Origin: Vitis vinifera
Lineage: Eukaryota; Streptophyta; Magnoliopsida; Vitales; Vitaceae
Length of the DNA stretch: 64,000 nt
Reading direction: 5' to 3'
Assembly (NCBI RefSeq): GCF_030704535.1
Contig: NC_081813.1
Location: 5,975,001 to 6,039,000, forward strand
Part shown: positions 22,689-34,159 of the stretch, piece by piece
How positions within the stretch are numbered: position 1 is the stretch's first letter
Layout of the letters: each line of letters opens with the position of its first letter
Position numbers and translations under genes: made by a program
The notes under the pieces: generated by a model
What the model was told of the DNA's origin: nothing
Databases searched by the model: none
Seen by the model: only the letters and a program-made list of their open reading frames with translations

Positions 22689-23939
22689 TGTGGATCCCGC
22701 ATTTCGGCTCGATGCATTCCCATTCGATGACGAACTCGTTTTTTATTTAAAAAATGATTTATTGATTAAGAAAATGACCTAAAGTCGCCACTTATTTTTG
22801 TTATATTTTTAAAGGGTAAACAAAATAAGAAAGAAAACCCTAAGTGTGGCTCCTTATTTGAAAAATGTGGTATGTGAAAAACCAAATCTGAGTTCGAGGG
22901 TCAGGTTACTTATTGAGAAGGTATGGTAAGGACCGTAACACTCCTTTAAGTCTCTAAAAACGGGTCTCTACTAATAGGATGAAGCAAGTATGATAATTGA
23001 TCGATTAAACATGGATACCAAACAATGATCAAATGTGTGAAAGCAAGATATGCATGATAACAAATAAATCGATAAATGCAATCGAATACGAGACGTACCT
23101 TAATCACAAGTTGAGCGTTATCATAAGAGACAAGGTTAGTGCACAAATGTAGAATAATCAAGTATAGCAATCAATCAATTAATGAGAAAATCTCGTATAT
23201 TGGGTCCCACCAAAACCCAATTGATCTTGCATGAGTTAATCTCATAAATTTCATTATTTTGGAATTACGAAAATTGTCTTCGTGCTTATTAAAATAGTGA
23301 AAAATGAGAAAATAATTAAAAAAAAAAGAAAAAAGAAAATCATAGGACGCATGCGTGAATGAAAAATGGTAGCACGTTTATTAAAAATTAGGTTTTGGTG
23401 AATTGGGATTTTAATGAAGAAATGAAAAATAAAGAAAGAGAAAAAAAATGATAATAATAATAATAATAATAATAATACTGGCAAATAAATAAATAAAACG
23501 AATAACATAAAATAAAATAATAAAATAAATAAATAAATGTTTATATTAAAATATGAACAAATAAAAATAATTAAGTTAGATGAATAAACAGATCAAATAA
23601 ATGAATTTAAAAGATTTAAAACCATCTGAAAGACAAATTTTTGAAATTCAAGTTTTGAAACTAAATTGAAAATTGAAGTTTTAAGAAATGAATTGGAAAA
23701 TTGGAATTTTAGAAAAATAATTTGAAATTGAGAGTCATGAAAATTGGAACTTGGAAAATTACTTGAGGATTAAAGTATGGAAAATTAAATTTGAAAATTT
23801 GAAGTTTTTAAAAAAAATTAAATTTAAGAATTGAAAACTTGGAAGTTAAATTCGAAAATGGAAAATTTAAAATAAAATAATAATAATAATGAACAAATGT
23901 GAAAATTGGAACTTTGGAAAATTGTGAATTAAATTTGGA

Positions 23940-25060
23940 AATTGGAATTTTGGAGGATTATTTAGAGATGGAATTTTAAATAAATAAATAAGTGGATAAA
24001 TAAATTAATGGAATAATAATAATAACGAAAATAATAATGATTGGATAAATAATTGCGAAATTGGAATTTTGGAAATTGGAAATTGAATTTAAAAATCGGA
24101 AATTTGAAGAATTATTTAGAGAGGGAATTTTAAATAAATGAATAAGTGAATAAATAAATGAATGGAATAATAATAACAACGGAAATAATAATGATTAGAT
24201 AAATAATTGTGAAAATTGAAATTTTGGAAATTGGAAATTTGAAGAAATATTTGAAGAAAGAATTTGAAAAATAAATGAATAAGTGAATAAATAAATAAAT
24301 GGAATAATAATAATGAAAATAATAATGATTGGATAAATAATTGCGAAGATTGGAATTTTGGAAATTGGAAATTGAATTTAGAAATCGGAAATTTGAAGAA
24401 TTATTTAGAGATGGAATTTTAAATAATTGAATAAGTGAATAAATAAATGAATTGAATAATAATAACGAAAATAATAATAATTTGATAAATAATTGCGAAG
24501 ATTGGAATTTTGGAAATTAGAAATTGAATTTAGAAATCGGAAATTTGAAGAATTATTTAGAGATGGAATTTTAAATAATTGAATAAGTGAATAAATAAAT
24601 GAATTGAATAATAATAACGAAAATAATAATAATTTGATAAATAATTGCGAAGATTGGAATTTTGGAAATTGGAAATTGAATTTAGAAATCGAAAATTTGA
24701 AGAATTATTTAGAGATTAAATTTTAAATAAATGAATAAGTGAATAAATAGATGAATGTAATAATAATAATAACGAAAATAATAATGATTTGATAAATAAT
24801 TGTGAAAATTGGAATTTTGGAAATTGGAAATTGAATTTAGAAATTGGAAATTTGAAGAATTATTTGAAGAAAGAATTTGAAAAATAAGTGAATAAATAAA
24901 TGAATGGAATGATAATAATAACGGAAATAATAATGATTGGATAAATAATTACGAAAATTGAAATTTTGAAAATTGGAAATTGAATTTAGAAATTGGAAAT
25001 TTGAAGAATTATTTAGAGATGAAATTTAAAAAAATAAATAAATAAATAAATAAAATAATA
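23940..25060 (-). repeat. ~150-bp AT-rich tandem repeat inside the solo LTR
   Basis: The landmark GATAAATAATTG recurs at 24044, 24198, 24332, 24484, 24636, 24791 and 24940 (spacings 134-155 bp). Each unit alternates GGAATTTTGGAAATTGGAAATT with AATAATAAT and AATAAATGAATAAGTG runs. Confidence 0.88.
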
Positions 25061-26675
25061 ATGATAATGAAGATAATAATGATTAAATAAATAAATGTGA
25101 AAATTGGAATTTTGGGAAGTGAAAATTAAATTCAGAAATTAGAAAATTGGAATTTAGGAAATTGGGAATTAAATTTGAAAATGGGAATTTTTGGAAAATT
25201 ATATTTAAAAATTTGAATCTTGGAAAATTAAATTTAAAATTAGAGTCTTAGAAAATTATTTTGAAAATTGAATTTTGAAGAATTAAATTTAAAAAAATTG
25301 GAGTTTCGGAAGATTGAATATTGAGGATTAAGGTTTTGTAAACTAAATTTAAAATCAGATTTTAGAAGATTATTTAGAAAATGATATTTTTTTTTAAATA
25401 AATGAATAAATAAATAAATTTGAAACTTTGGAATTTTAGAAGAATTATTTGATAACAGAATTTTTAAAAGATGAAATTTTTAACATGAAAAAATGAACTA
25501 AGAGGATGGCACGTGACTGCTGCTGTTGGGGGGTGGCCGGAATATGGCGGTGGTCTTGCGAGAACCAAACCAGGCGCCACTCTGGAGCTCGTGCTGGCCG
25601 GACTCGTCCTAGATGAGCTGGAAATCAAGGTTCAGAAGCTTGAAGATGCGACTGAGCTTGCCTTTTAGGCCCTCCACCTAAACGATCTTCGCGCCTTTAG
25701 GTATGTCCACCGTTTCTTCAAACAAATCCGGCGTCGGCAATGCTTGACTTTCACTATAGCTTTTCGAGATTAATCCGATCAAGGACCCCACCATTCTTCC
25801 AAAACCTCAAGACAATACAACTCTAGTCGAGGCTCGATGGTCCAGTCAGGAGGCAGCCAAGTATATTGACCATCCCTCTCACCTGAGTCGCTTGCTGAGT
25901 CGGCGTTGCTGATGGCGCCACATCAACTCTTATGGAATTCAAAGCCATATTGTTCTAGGACCAAGGCTGGATTTCTTACGTTGCAAGTGCGAATATATAA
26001 CAGAGGGGTGAGCAACTGCTGTTGGAGCAACAAATTGGCTAATTTTGGAATTTACTGTAACTGGAGATCACTTCAAAGATTGAACTTTCTTTATTCTATC
26101 AAGACCTGCTCTCCCATGCATTTTCCCATTAAGACTATATATATATATATATATATATTTATGGCCCTTCCAATTTCCTTACCCATTGCATGCCATCCTC
26201 TTCACGTATCTTCCCATGACCACAATCCTTCAATCCCAGCAACTTGGCCATTGACGATACCACCCCACCATCAACAAGAGAGAGATAGAGAAAAAAAACA
26301 TAAAAACTAAGCATGCCCTTAACTCTATGTCATGGACCATCAAAGAGATATGAGCAAGTAGAATCCGGAGGAAATAAAAGCATAGTTTTGATACATCATG
26401 TTATGGAAGGAACAAAACATAAAATATTTTCAAGAGAAGTAAAAAAAAAAAAAACACCGAAAATAAATCGGATACAGAGCATGCATACCCAGAGTCCCGC
26501 AAAACAAACGACCTATAATATCCACACCAATCAACAAACCAAATACTCATACGAATAGCTGAAAATGAGAGTTAATCAATGTGGAAATGAGAAATAAGGA
26601 GCTCACGAAAAGTCATACCTGGAATGCTCCTTTCAAGCAAAGAGTGGGTTGGCTTCCAGCAGTGTCGTTTCTTCT

Positions 26676-26689
26676 CCCCCCCCCCCCCC
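26676..26689 (+). repeat. Poly-C run
   Basis: Fourteen consecutive C. Confidence 0.9.
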
Positions 26690-26722
26690 GGTATGTCTCA
26701 TTTCCAGACTTCTTTTCTGCTA

Positions 26723-26741
26723 CCCCCCCCCCCCCCCCCCC
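26723..26741 (+). repeat. Poly-C run
   Basis: Nineteen consecutive C; length is vulnerable to sequencing error. Confidence 0.9.
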
Positions 26742-26864
26742 AAACCAGGCTCCTAACCGGTTTTTCTTTTCAGTCGTCCTGTTTTGCTGCCACCACTAGC
26801 TCGGCCCGTCCCATCTAGCTGCCCCATGCAACTTAATCCCGGGGTGGTCAGAAGAATAATAAAA

Positions 26865-26873
26865 AAAAATCAA
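26865..26873 (+). repeat. MULE target site duplication, left
   Basis: AAAAATCAA directly before the left inverted repeat; identical to 44801-44809. Nine bp is the standard Mutator duplication length. Confidence 0.96.
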
Positions 26874-26941
26874 GGGAGAATTACCCTTAAGGGTAGGCTG
26901 GGGAAAAAAATGACCAATGAGGGTGGGTAAATTTGATAATT
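26874..26941 (+). repeat. MULE terminal inverted repeat, left
   Basis: Starts GGGAGAATTACCCTTAAGGG and pairs with 44733-44800 over 68 bp with mismatches mainly at positions ~39-50. The palindrome ACCCTTAAGGGT sits near the tip. Looser similarity continues to the AAAGGCCTTAT motif on both sides. Confidence 0.95.
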
Positions 26942-28042
26942 ATTGTAAAGGGTAGGGTAAAATTATGATAATTCCTCCAAAGGCCTTATTTTGTTTAAAT
27001 GCCAATACTACCCTTAATAAGTGAAAAGCAAGTAAAGTGAAAAGCAACAGAAAATAAAAAAGAGTTTATTCTCCCTTTCTTTAACCTACCTGGAGCCGAG
27101 TTGTAGAAGAAAAAGGGGAAAGGAAAAAGGTGCGCACTTCAGGTCATTCTCTGCAACCGATACACAAAACTTGTTTTTTTTTTTATGAATCTAGTAAGAA
27201 ATCCATTAAAGGTCAGTTTTTTTTTTTTTTAATACAAAAAAAAACGTCAATTTATGGAAAAATAAATAAATAATTTTAAAATCGGATTGAATGAAGGAAA
27301 AGTTAATAATTTTAACAATGTAGTTGTAAGATATTAGATTTGAAATATTGAATGAGGTTTTGAGAAAGAAATTACATTTTTTTAAAATGTTATTTAAATT
27401 TATTATTTTGAATTTTTTTTTTATATTATTTAGGTCATATTGAAGATGTGTTTTTATTTTTAATTTATTTTCTGGGTGGGTTGTTTGATATGATTATTAT
27501 TGATTTCCATTGAAAATGTTTGCACTTTAGTTTTGTTGTTAAGACTTTTTGACATGATTGAAGAAAAAATGTTCTCAGTTGTTTCATGCTTGTTTGGGAC
27601 CACTTTGTTTGTGTATTTATAAACATATTTGGATTGTCATTGAAAACTAAAATCCCCTTTGTACGAGACCACTTTGTCTTTTATTATGAATTTGTTAAAG
27701 AGTTAAGATCACTATATTTTTGTTATAAATTTGTTACCTTTTTGTATAAGTATTATTTTGGTATGATGAGTCGAATGCCTAGTAGTTTGAAGGTTGTGTA
27801 AAAGAACCATTATTTCAGTTATAAAGTATAAGTACAATACAAATGCAATATAGTTACAATGAAAAAATATTAACATTATGATACATTACAATATACCAAA
27901 ATGACAAAATATTGAATTATTTTTTACTGAATTGGCATTTCTAGGCTATCATGTTGTATTCCTATCATAAAGCATCCTTGCAAGCCAAAATTATAAAAAA
28001 AAACAACAACAAAAATACACTATTGTAATTTCAATACATGAA
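26942..28042 (+). other. MULE subterminal non-coding region
   Basis: AT-rich. The final ~250 bp (from ~27790) carry ACAATACAAATGCAAT and TACATTACAATAT, resembling diverged versions of the 330-bp unit that follows. The ORF at 27586-27801 has no recognisable family. The transposase promoter and first exon may once have been here. Confidence 0.5.
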
Positions 28043-29693
28043 GTTGTTGATGATAATCCAATGATGGATAAAAAAAATCTATAAAATTAATTTTTTTTAT
28101 ATAAAAATATAGAGGTATAATAAAAATACAATACAATTACAATACAAATACAATAACATTACGATACATTACGATAAGGTAAAATTTTGAAAATGTCAAA
28201 TTTCTTACGAAACTGGGCAATTATGGGTTCTTTGGCATATCCCTAACATGTATAATATACAACAAATATTGTTATTTATTATATAAAATATGTCTCTCAA
28301 TTGATTATAATTTTCATTTGTTTATTTTGTATTCGTTGTAAAATTTTCATTGATTGTAATATTGTGAAATAGTTGTTGATGATAATCCAATGATGGATAA
28401 AAAAAATCTATAAAATTAATTTTTTTTATATAAAAATATAGAGGTATAATAAAAATACAGTACAATTACAATACAAATACAATAACATTGCGATACATTA
28501 CGATAAGGTAAAATTTTGAAAATGTCAAATTTCTTATGAAACTGGGCAATTATGGGTTCTTTGGCATATCCCTAACATGTATAATATACAACAAATATTG
28601 TTATTTATTATATAAAATATGTCTCTCAATTGATTATAATTTTCATTTGTTTATTTTGTATTCGTTGTAAAATTTTCATTGATTGTAATATTGTGAAATA
28701 GTTGTTGATGATAATCCAATGATGGATAAAAAAAAAAATCTATAAAATTATTTTTTTTTATATAAAAATATAGAGGTATAATAAAAATACAGTACAATTA
28801 CAATACAAATACAATAACATTACGATACATTACGATAAGGTAAAATTTTGAAAATGTCAAATTTCTTACGAAACTGGGCAATTATGGGTTCTTTGGCATA
28901 TCCCTAACATGTATAATATACAACAAATATTGTTATTTATTATATAAAATATGTCTCTCAATTGATTATAATTTTCATTTGTTTATTTTGTATTCGTTGT
29001 AAAATTTTCATTGATTGTAATATTGTGAAATAGTTGTTGATGATAATCCAATGATGGATAAAAAAAATCTATAAAATTAATTTTTTTTATATAAAAATAT
29101 AGAGGTATAATAAAAATACAGTACAATTACAATACAAATACAATAACATTGCGATACATTACGATAAGGTAAAATTTTGAAAATGTCAAATTTCTTATGA
29201 AACTGGGCAATTATGGGTTCTTTGGCATATCCCTAACATGTATAATATACAACAAATATTGTTATTTATTATATAAAATATGTCTCTCAATTGATTATAA
29301 TTTTCATTTGTTTATTTTGTATTCGTTGTAAAATTTTCATTGATTGTAATATTGTGAAATAGTTGTTGATGATAATCCAATGATGGATAAAAAAAAAAAT
29401 CTATAAAATTATTTTTTTTTATATAAAAATATAGAGGTATAATAAAAATACAGTACAATTACAATACAAATACAATAACATTACGATACATTACGATAAG
29501 GTAAAATTTTGAAAATGTCAAATTTCTTATGAAACTGGGCAATTATGGGTTCTTTGGCATATCCCTAACATGTATAATATACAACAAATATTGTTATTTA
29601 TTATATAAAATATGTCTCTCAATTGATTATAATTTTCATTTGTTTATTTTGTATTCGTTGTAAAATTTTCATTGATTGTAATATTGTGAAATA
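28043..29693 (+). repeat. Five-unit ~330-bp tandem array upstream of the transposase
   Basis: GTTGTTGATGATAATCCAAT begins units at 28043, 28372, 28701, 29033 and 29362; lengths are 329, 329, 332, 329 and 332 bp. Units 2 and 4 share ACATTGCGATAC and a shorter poly-A; units 3 and 5 share ACATTACGATAC and AAAAAAAAAATC, so a 661-bp dimer has been duplicated. The last unit ends in ...GTGAAATAG, directly at the start of the transposase open frame. Confidence 0.95.
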
Positions 29694-29694
29694 G

Positions 29695-32018
29695 ATTGAT
29701 TTGATTGTCGGTGAAAGAAGACGTACTTCTGAATTGGTAAATGGACTTGGAAAATTCCATTTATGGCTACCTCATGAAGGAGGGGAGATTGTACCTAAGG
29801 AGGATAAACAAATACAATACAAGGGTGGACAACAAAAAGACATGTACATTGGACAAAGGATGTCATATGCTGAATTTGTTTCAAAGGCATGTGAACGGTT
29901 GGATATTAATTCAAATGGATATACATTTCATTACACCCTTGAGTTTGATCCATCTGCACTTCAACAGTTGGATGATGATGAGGACATGCATATGATGTTA
30001 TCCCATAGTTATGATTATGCTCGTATTTATGTATTAAAACGGACTCGAAGAGTAGAAGTTGAAGGAGGTATAGTCAATGTGCAAAATGATTATTGGTAAG
30101 TGATATATCTTGTATTAGTTGTCATAAATTCCATGATGCAAAGTGATTTTAATATTAATTAACTGAGTGTGCTATAATATGCAGTCACAATAGTACGGAG
30201 GAAACACACAATTCAGTTGCATCATGTCAAGCAAACAATGAGTCTAATTTAGGACTTTCTCAAGGCTTCATGTCCAGATGTGCAGAAACTGAAGTTATGC
30301 CACATGATTTAAGTCTTTGTCCTCAACCTATTATTGGGAGTGGGCATAGTTTTCCTAATGCAGATGAATTTAGAAATGCATTATATACGATGTCATTAGT
30401 TGGTAGATTTCAATACAAATTCAAAAAGAACTCTCCAAAGCGAATATCTGTGTGCTGTTTAGTGGATGGGTGCCCTTGGAGAATAACTGCTAATTCAGTA
30501 GGCACAACCAAAATTTTGAAGGTTAACATCTTCATTGATGTACACAATCATTATGCAGATGTTGAGTGTTCAAGCCAACCTTCAATGCGGGGAAGGAGAG
30601 GTGCTCGTGTCATAGAGCAAGTAATAAGGGCAACCCCTCAGTATTTGCCCCGTCAAATTTGCAAAGACTTCAGGAGTCGGTATGGTGTTTCATTGAGTTA
30701 TAAGCAAGCTTGGACATACAAAGAAATGACAAAAGAGAGAATATATGGTCTTCCAGAAAACTCATATATGTTGTTGCCATGGTTATGTCAGAGATTGGTA
30801 GACATTAATCCAGGGACGATTGCTGAATATAGCACACAAGATGGGCATTTTTGGCAATTGTTCATTGCACATTCTTTTTCAATTCAAGGGTTTTTAATGG
30901 GTTGTCGACCTGTTATTGCAATTGACTCAACTCATTTGAGTGGACCGTATAGGGGCTCTTTATTTTCTGCAACAGCTTATGATGCTGATGATGGCATGTT
31001 CCCAATTGCATTTGGTGTTGTAAGTTCAGAAAACTATGAGGATTGGCTATGGTTTTTGCAGAAATTGAAGGGCATACTTCAAGATAAAGAGGTAGTCATA
31101 ATATCAGATAGGCATCAAGCAATCCTTCGTAGTGTTTCTCAACTTTTTGGAGTAGAAAATCATGCATATTGTTATCGTCATGTGAAAGAGAATTTTAGTA
31201 GCTATGTGACGAAACATAGTATGAAGGGAAAAAAATGTAAAATGGATGCATTGTTGCTACTTGATAATGTTGCGTATGCTAGGTTGGATGATGATTATGT
31301 TGTAGCCATGGAAAAATTAAAGACATATAACAGTGACCTAGCGAAGTGGGTTAAAGAGAACGGTCCACAACATTGGGCAATGTCAAAGTTTGCCAAAAAA
31401 CGATGGGATAAGATGACAACTAATCTTGCTGAATCATTCAATGCTTGGCTGAAGGAGGAACGCCATTACACAATTTTCAACTTAGTAATGACACATATGG
31501 ATAAGTTTGCTCATCTAGCATGTGATCATATGGGTTCTACAGAAAATTGGAAAGCTGCAATTGGCCCAAAGACCGAGGAAAAGTTGTTGGAAAACATTAT
31601 AAAGAGTGGGTCATTGCCTGTATATCCCTATGTTGGTGGTGTGTTTAAGGTATTCAATATGAAAGTATATGTAGACGTGAATTTGAGAGAGCGTACATGT
31701 ACTTGTAAGGCTTGGCAAATGGCCGGAATACCTTGTGAGCATGCATGTACAGCAATATGCCAGATGAAACAAGATGTTTATGAATATGTTGACTCATATT
31801 TCAAGCTTCCAATGCAAGAGTTGATATATTCTGGACACTTCAATTCAATTCCAAATCACAATATGCCTATAGTTGATGCTGATGGATGTGTTCGTGATGT
31901 TCAAGGTCGCTTATATCCTTCGCTTAAACCTCCATGCTCAAAACGACCACCTGGAAGGCCTCGACACCGTCGAATAGAGTCGCAATTTAGTTCAAAAAGG
32001 CTTATCTTCTGTTCATGA
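29695..32018 (+). CDS. MULE transposase (MURA-type), C-terminal knuckle cut by a stop codon
   Basis: DDE transposase for cut-and-paste movement of this element. Two exons: 29695-30095 and 30185-32018 (donor GTAAGT, acceptor TGCAG). Exon 1 carries a PB1-like region (GQRMSYAEFVSKACERL). Numbering from the ATG at 30270: MuDR DNA-binding domain ~25-95 (VDGCPWRI), catalytic Asp219 (AIDSTHL), Asp280 (ISDRHQAI) and Glu388 (NLAESFN), SWIM finger C477/C479/C489/H491. The TGA at 32016-32018 interrupts a CCHC knuckle whose remaining part (CQVAGHNQASC) continues in frame to 32075. The true start is unclear: an in-frame TAG at 29692 doubles as a possible splice acceptor, and the first in-frame ATG is at 29842. 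The catalytic triad is intact; the start and C-terminus are doubtful. Confidence 0.9.
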
Positions 32019-32370
32019 TGTCAAGTTGCAGGCCATAATCAAGCTTCATGCAAAAATCCATTACCCGCTCCATGATTCTAGTGTTATGCTTGTTTGGTGA
32101 CATGCTACTTTTTATCTTATTTTGATTGTGATGATGTGTGGTTTATGAAATTAGAATCTGTAAGAATTTGTTTTGGAACTTACTTATTTACTTGATTGTC
32201 ATGACAAAGATGCTTGTATTACATATGCCACTATTTTAGACTTATGATCTTATCATTATTTAGGGTGGTTTGTAACCATGTTTTTAATGTTATTTTGAAG
32301 ATCATTATTGACTTTGTACATGTTCATTACATTTGTTTAACTTGTTTTCCATTGAAATACAGGTTACATC

Positions 32371-32754
32371 ATGGCATCTTCAAGTGCTTCATTTAGAAAT
32401 ATAAGAGGTAATATTAGAAATGGTGAATATTTACTTTATCATAACTGTATGTGTAAATGTTCACCCAGACAGAGGGCGGCTGTTAGAATCTCTGAATCAA
32501 AGGATAACCCAAATAGGTTATATTATTGTTGTCAATATGCAAATGCTAGAGATGACTGTCATTTCTTTAAATGGGCATTCCCGGAAGGAAATGGTGATGG
32601 CAACACCTACCAAGAACCAGAAGAGGTTGTTCAAAGAAAAATGTATGGCGTGGATGAAGATTTTAAACATATTTTAACAAGAATTGAGTTCATGCAGAAA
32701 GTAATTGTAGTAGGACTACTTTTATTTTTTGTTCTATGTTTGAAAATTGCTTAA
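32371..32754 (+). CDS. GRF-type zinc finger protein with C-terminal membrane segment
   Basis: 127 codons. The body has paired cysteines typical of the GRF zinc finger: CMCKCSPRQRAAVRISES, NPNRLYYCC and CHFFKW. The end is a hydrophobic segment (VIVVGLLLFFVLCLKI) that could anchor it in a membrane. A splice acceptor (AATACAG) lies 10 bases before the ATG, so a non-coding first exon is likely. Short GRF plus transmembrane proteins are common in plant genomes and often accompany transposons; their role is not established. It is intact and sits between transposase and protease genes. Confidence 0.8.
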   Translation: MASSSASFRNIRGNIRNGEYLLYHNCMCKCSPRQRAAVRISESKDNPNRLYYCCQYANARDDCHFFKWAFPEGNGDGNTYQEPEEVVQRKMYGVDEDFKHILTRIEFMQKVIVVGLLLFFVLCLKIA

Positions 32755-34159
32755 TCATACACTTACTTCATGTCTATTAAGTTTTGGATTATATATGTAA
32801 TGCTTAATTGTATTGTACTTTGATGTATTTGTATTTGGAGTTATTTATAATAGGTTATTTATCTCCATTATGTGGACTTGTATTAGATTTTTAATTATAA
32901 TAGTTCACAGTTTTGCCTACATTTTTAATTACATTTACAACATAAATTCACTAACATTACGATAAAAAAACACTAACTGTATGATAAATTACAACATAAA
33001 CTAACAATGCAATCTTTTGACTAAATAAAGTCCAATTTCTTGGGTTGATTACCAATTTCTTATATATAATGGTTCAATATTTTTTTTTTTTTTTTGTAAC
33101 CTCAAATTAGAAATGTCTTCTTAGCTTTGATAATGAGCTGTTGTATTTTTTTTTTAAAAAAAAAAAAATTGCAACGATCTGAAAACATTATAGAATAGAA
33201 TTATTCATAAACTTATTTGCCTGTAAAAATAAATTATATTAATTTTTTAATTTATTAAATTAAAATCTATTTCTTATTTTTCTATTTTTTTAATAATTTT
33301 TTTCGTTGAAATGGACTCAAAATGGTAGCTTTTACCATGCAAAACTAGAGTGTAAAACCTTTTGTCATTTAGTTATAAAGACTTTGAAATACTTGAAATT
33401 ACTCTCTTATAAGTTTCTTGAAAATGTAATATGTTTAATAGGAATTTTTTAAAATAAGATAAAATAATAGACCTCATTGTGTGTTTATTACTACAGTGAA
33501 AAAAATTTGCTACAATGAATCAGTGATTGTGCAATTTTATGTCGTTGGAGTTATAATAATAGACCTCATTGTGTGTTTATTTTATGGGTTAGATTTCTCA
33601 TTGTATGACAATATAATTATGAAATCAATCTCATTTTTTGAAGTTTGGGAAATGATGAGAGATTCAAACAGGTTAGCATAGGCTTAATGGTTTTTTTGGC
33701 ATGCTGAATATTTTTTGCACGTCAGTCTGATCCCAAACTTTGTGAAGTACAACAAATATGACAGTCTTTTTGTTTTGTTCTTGATGTTGTTATTTCAATT
33801 CTGCTTTGGCAGAAAAAAAACAAAAAAATTGATCACCCAAGTAGTTGAGCTAAGTTATCCCAGATTGGCCTATCATTGATGCGTTGGAGTTATCAATGTG
33901 TGATATCATTTTGATACCATGGATTTGGGAAATGATGAGTTGACAGTGCAATGCCTACAGCAATTTAGAGAAATTTGAAGATCACAAACAAATGATGGCA
34001 TAACAATAATTATTAATAAATAGTAGCAGCTATGAGTTCCAAACAAATTAGTTGATGTAAGCCAATTTATAAAAAAATATCAGACTAGTAAATTTGGAAA
34101 TGGAACTCCATCAGACTATAAAAAAATATCAACAACTATAAACCAAAAAAATTACAACA
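32755..34159. other. Convergent intergenic region of the MULE
   Basis: It lies between the ends of the + strand genes and the minus-strand protease gene. It is AT-rich with poly-T/poly-A runs near 33080 and 33150; AATAATAGACCTCATTGTGTG occurs twice (~33463 and ~33556). No coding sequence is recognised. Confidence 0.5.

Larger units (their letters stand above)
25490..26873. other. GC-richer distal part of the solo LTR
   Basis: It follows the AT-rich repeats and includes phrases such as GGCACGTG and GGGGTGGCCGG that have counterparts at ~1530-1550 in the other LTR, so it belongs to the LTR family. It also contains a TA run (~26137-26158) and two poly-C runs. The ORFs at 25906-26310 and 26581-26818 are not recognisable proteins. 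Confidence 0.5.

Noticed and set aside
25906..26818. Small + strand ORFs in the solo LTR
   Set aside because: They include TA and poly-C runs and have no recognisable protein features.
33481..33681. 66-codon ORF in the MULE intergenic region
   Set aside because: AT-rich, contains a local duplication, and has no family resemblance or splice context.
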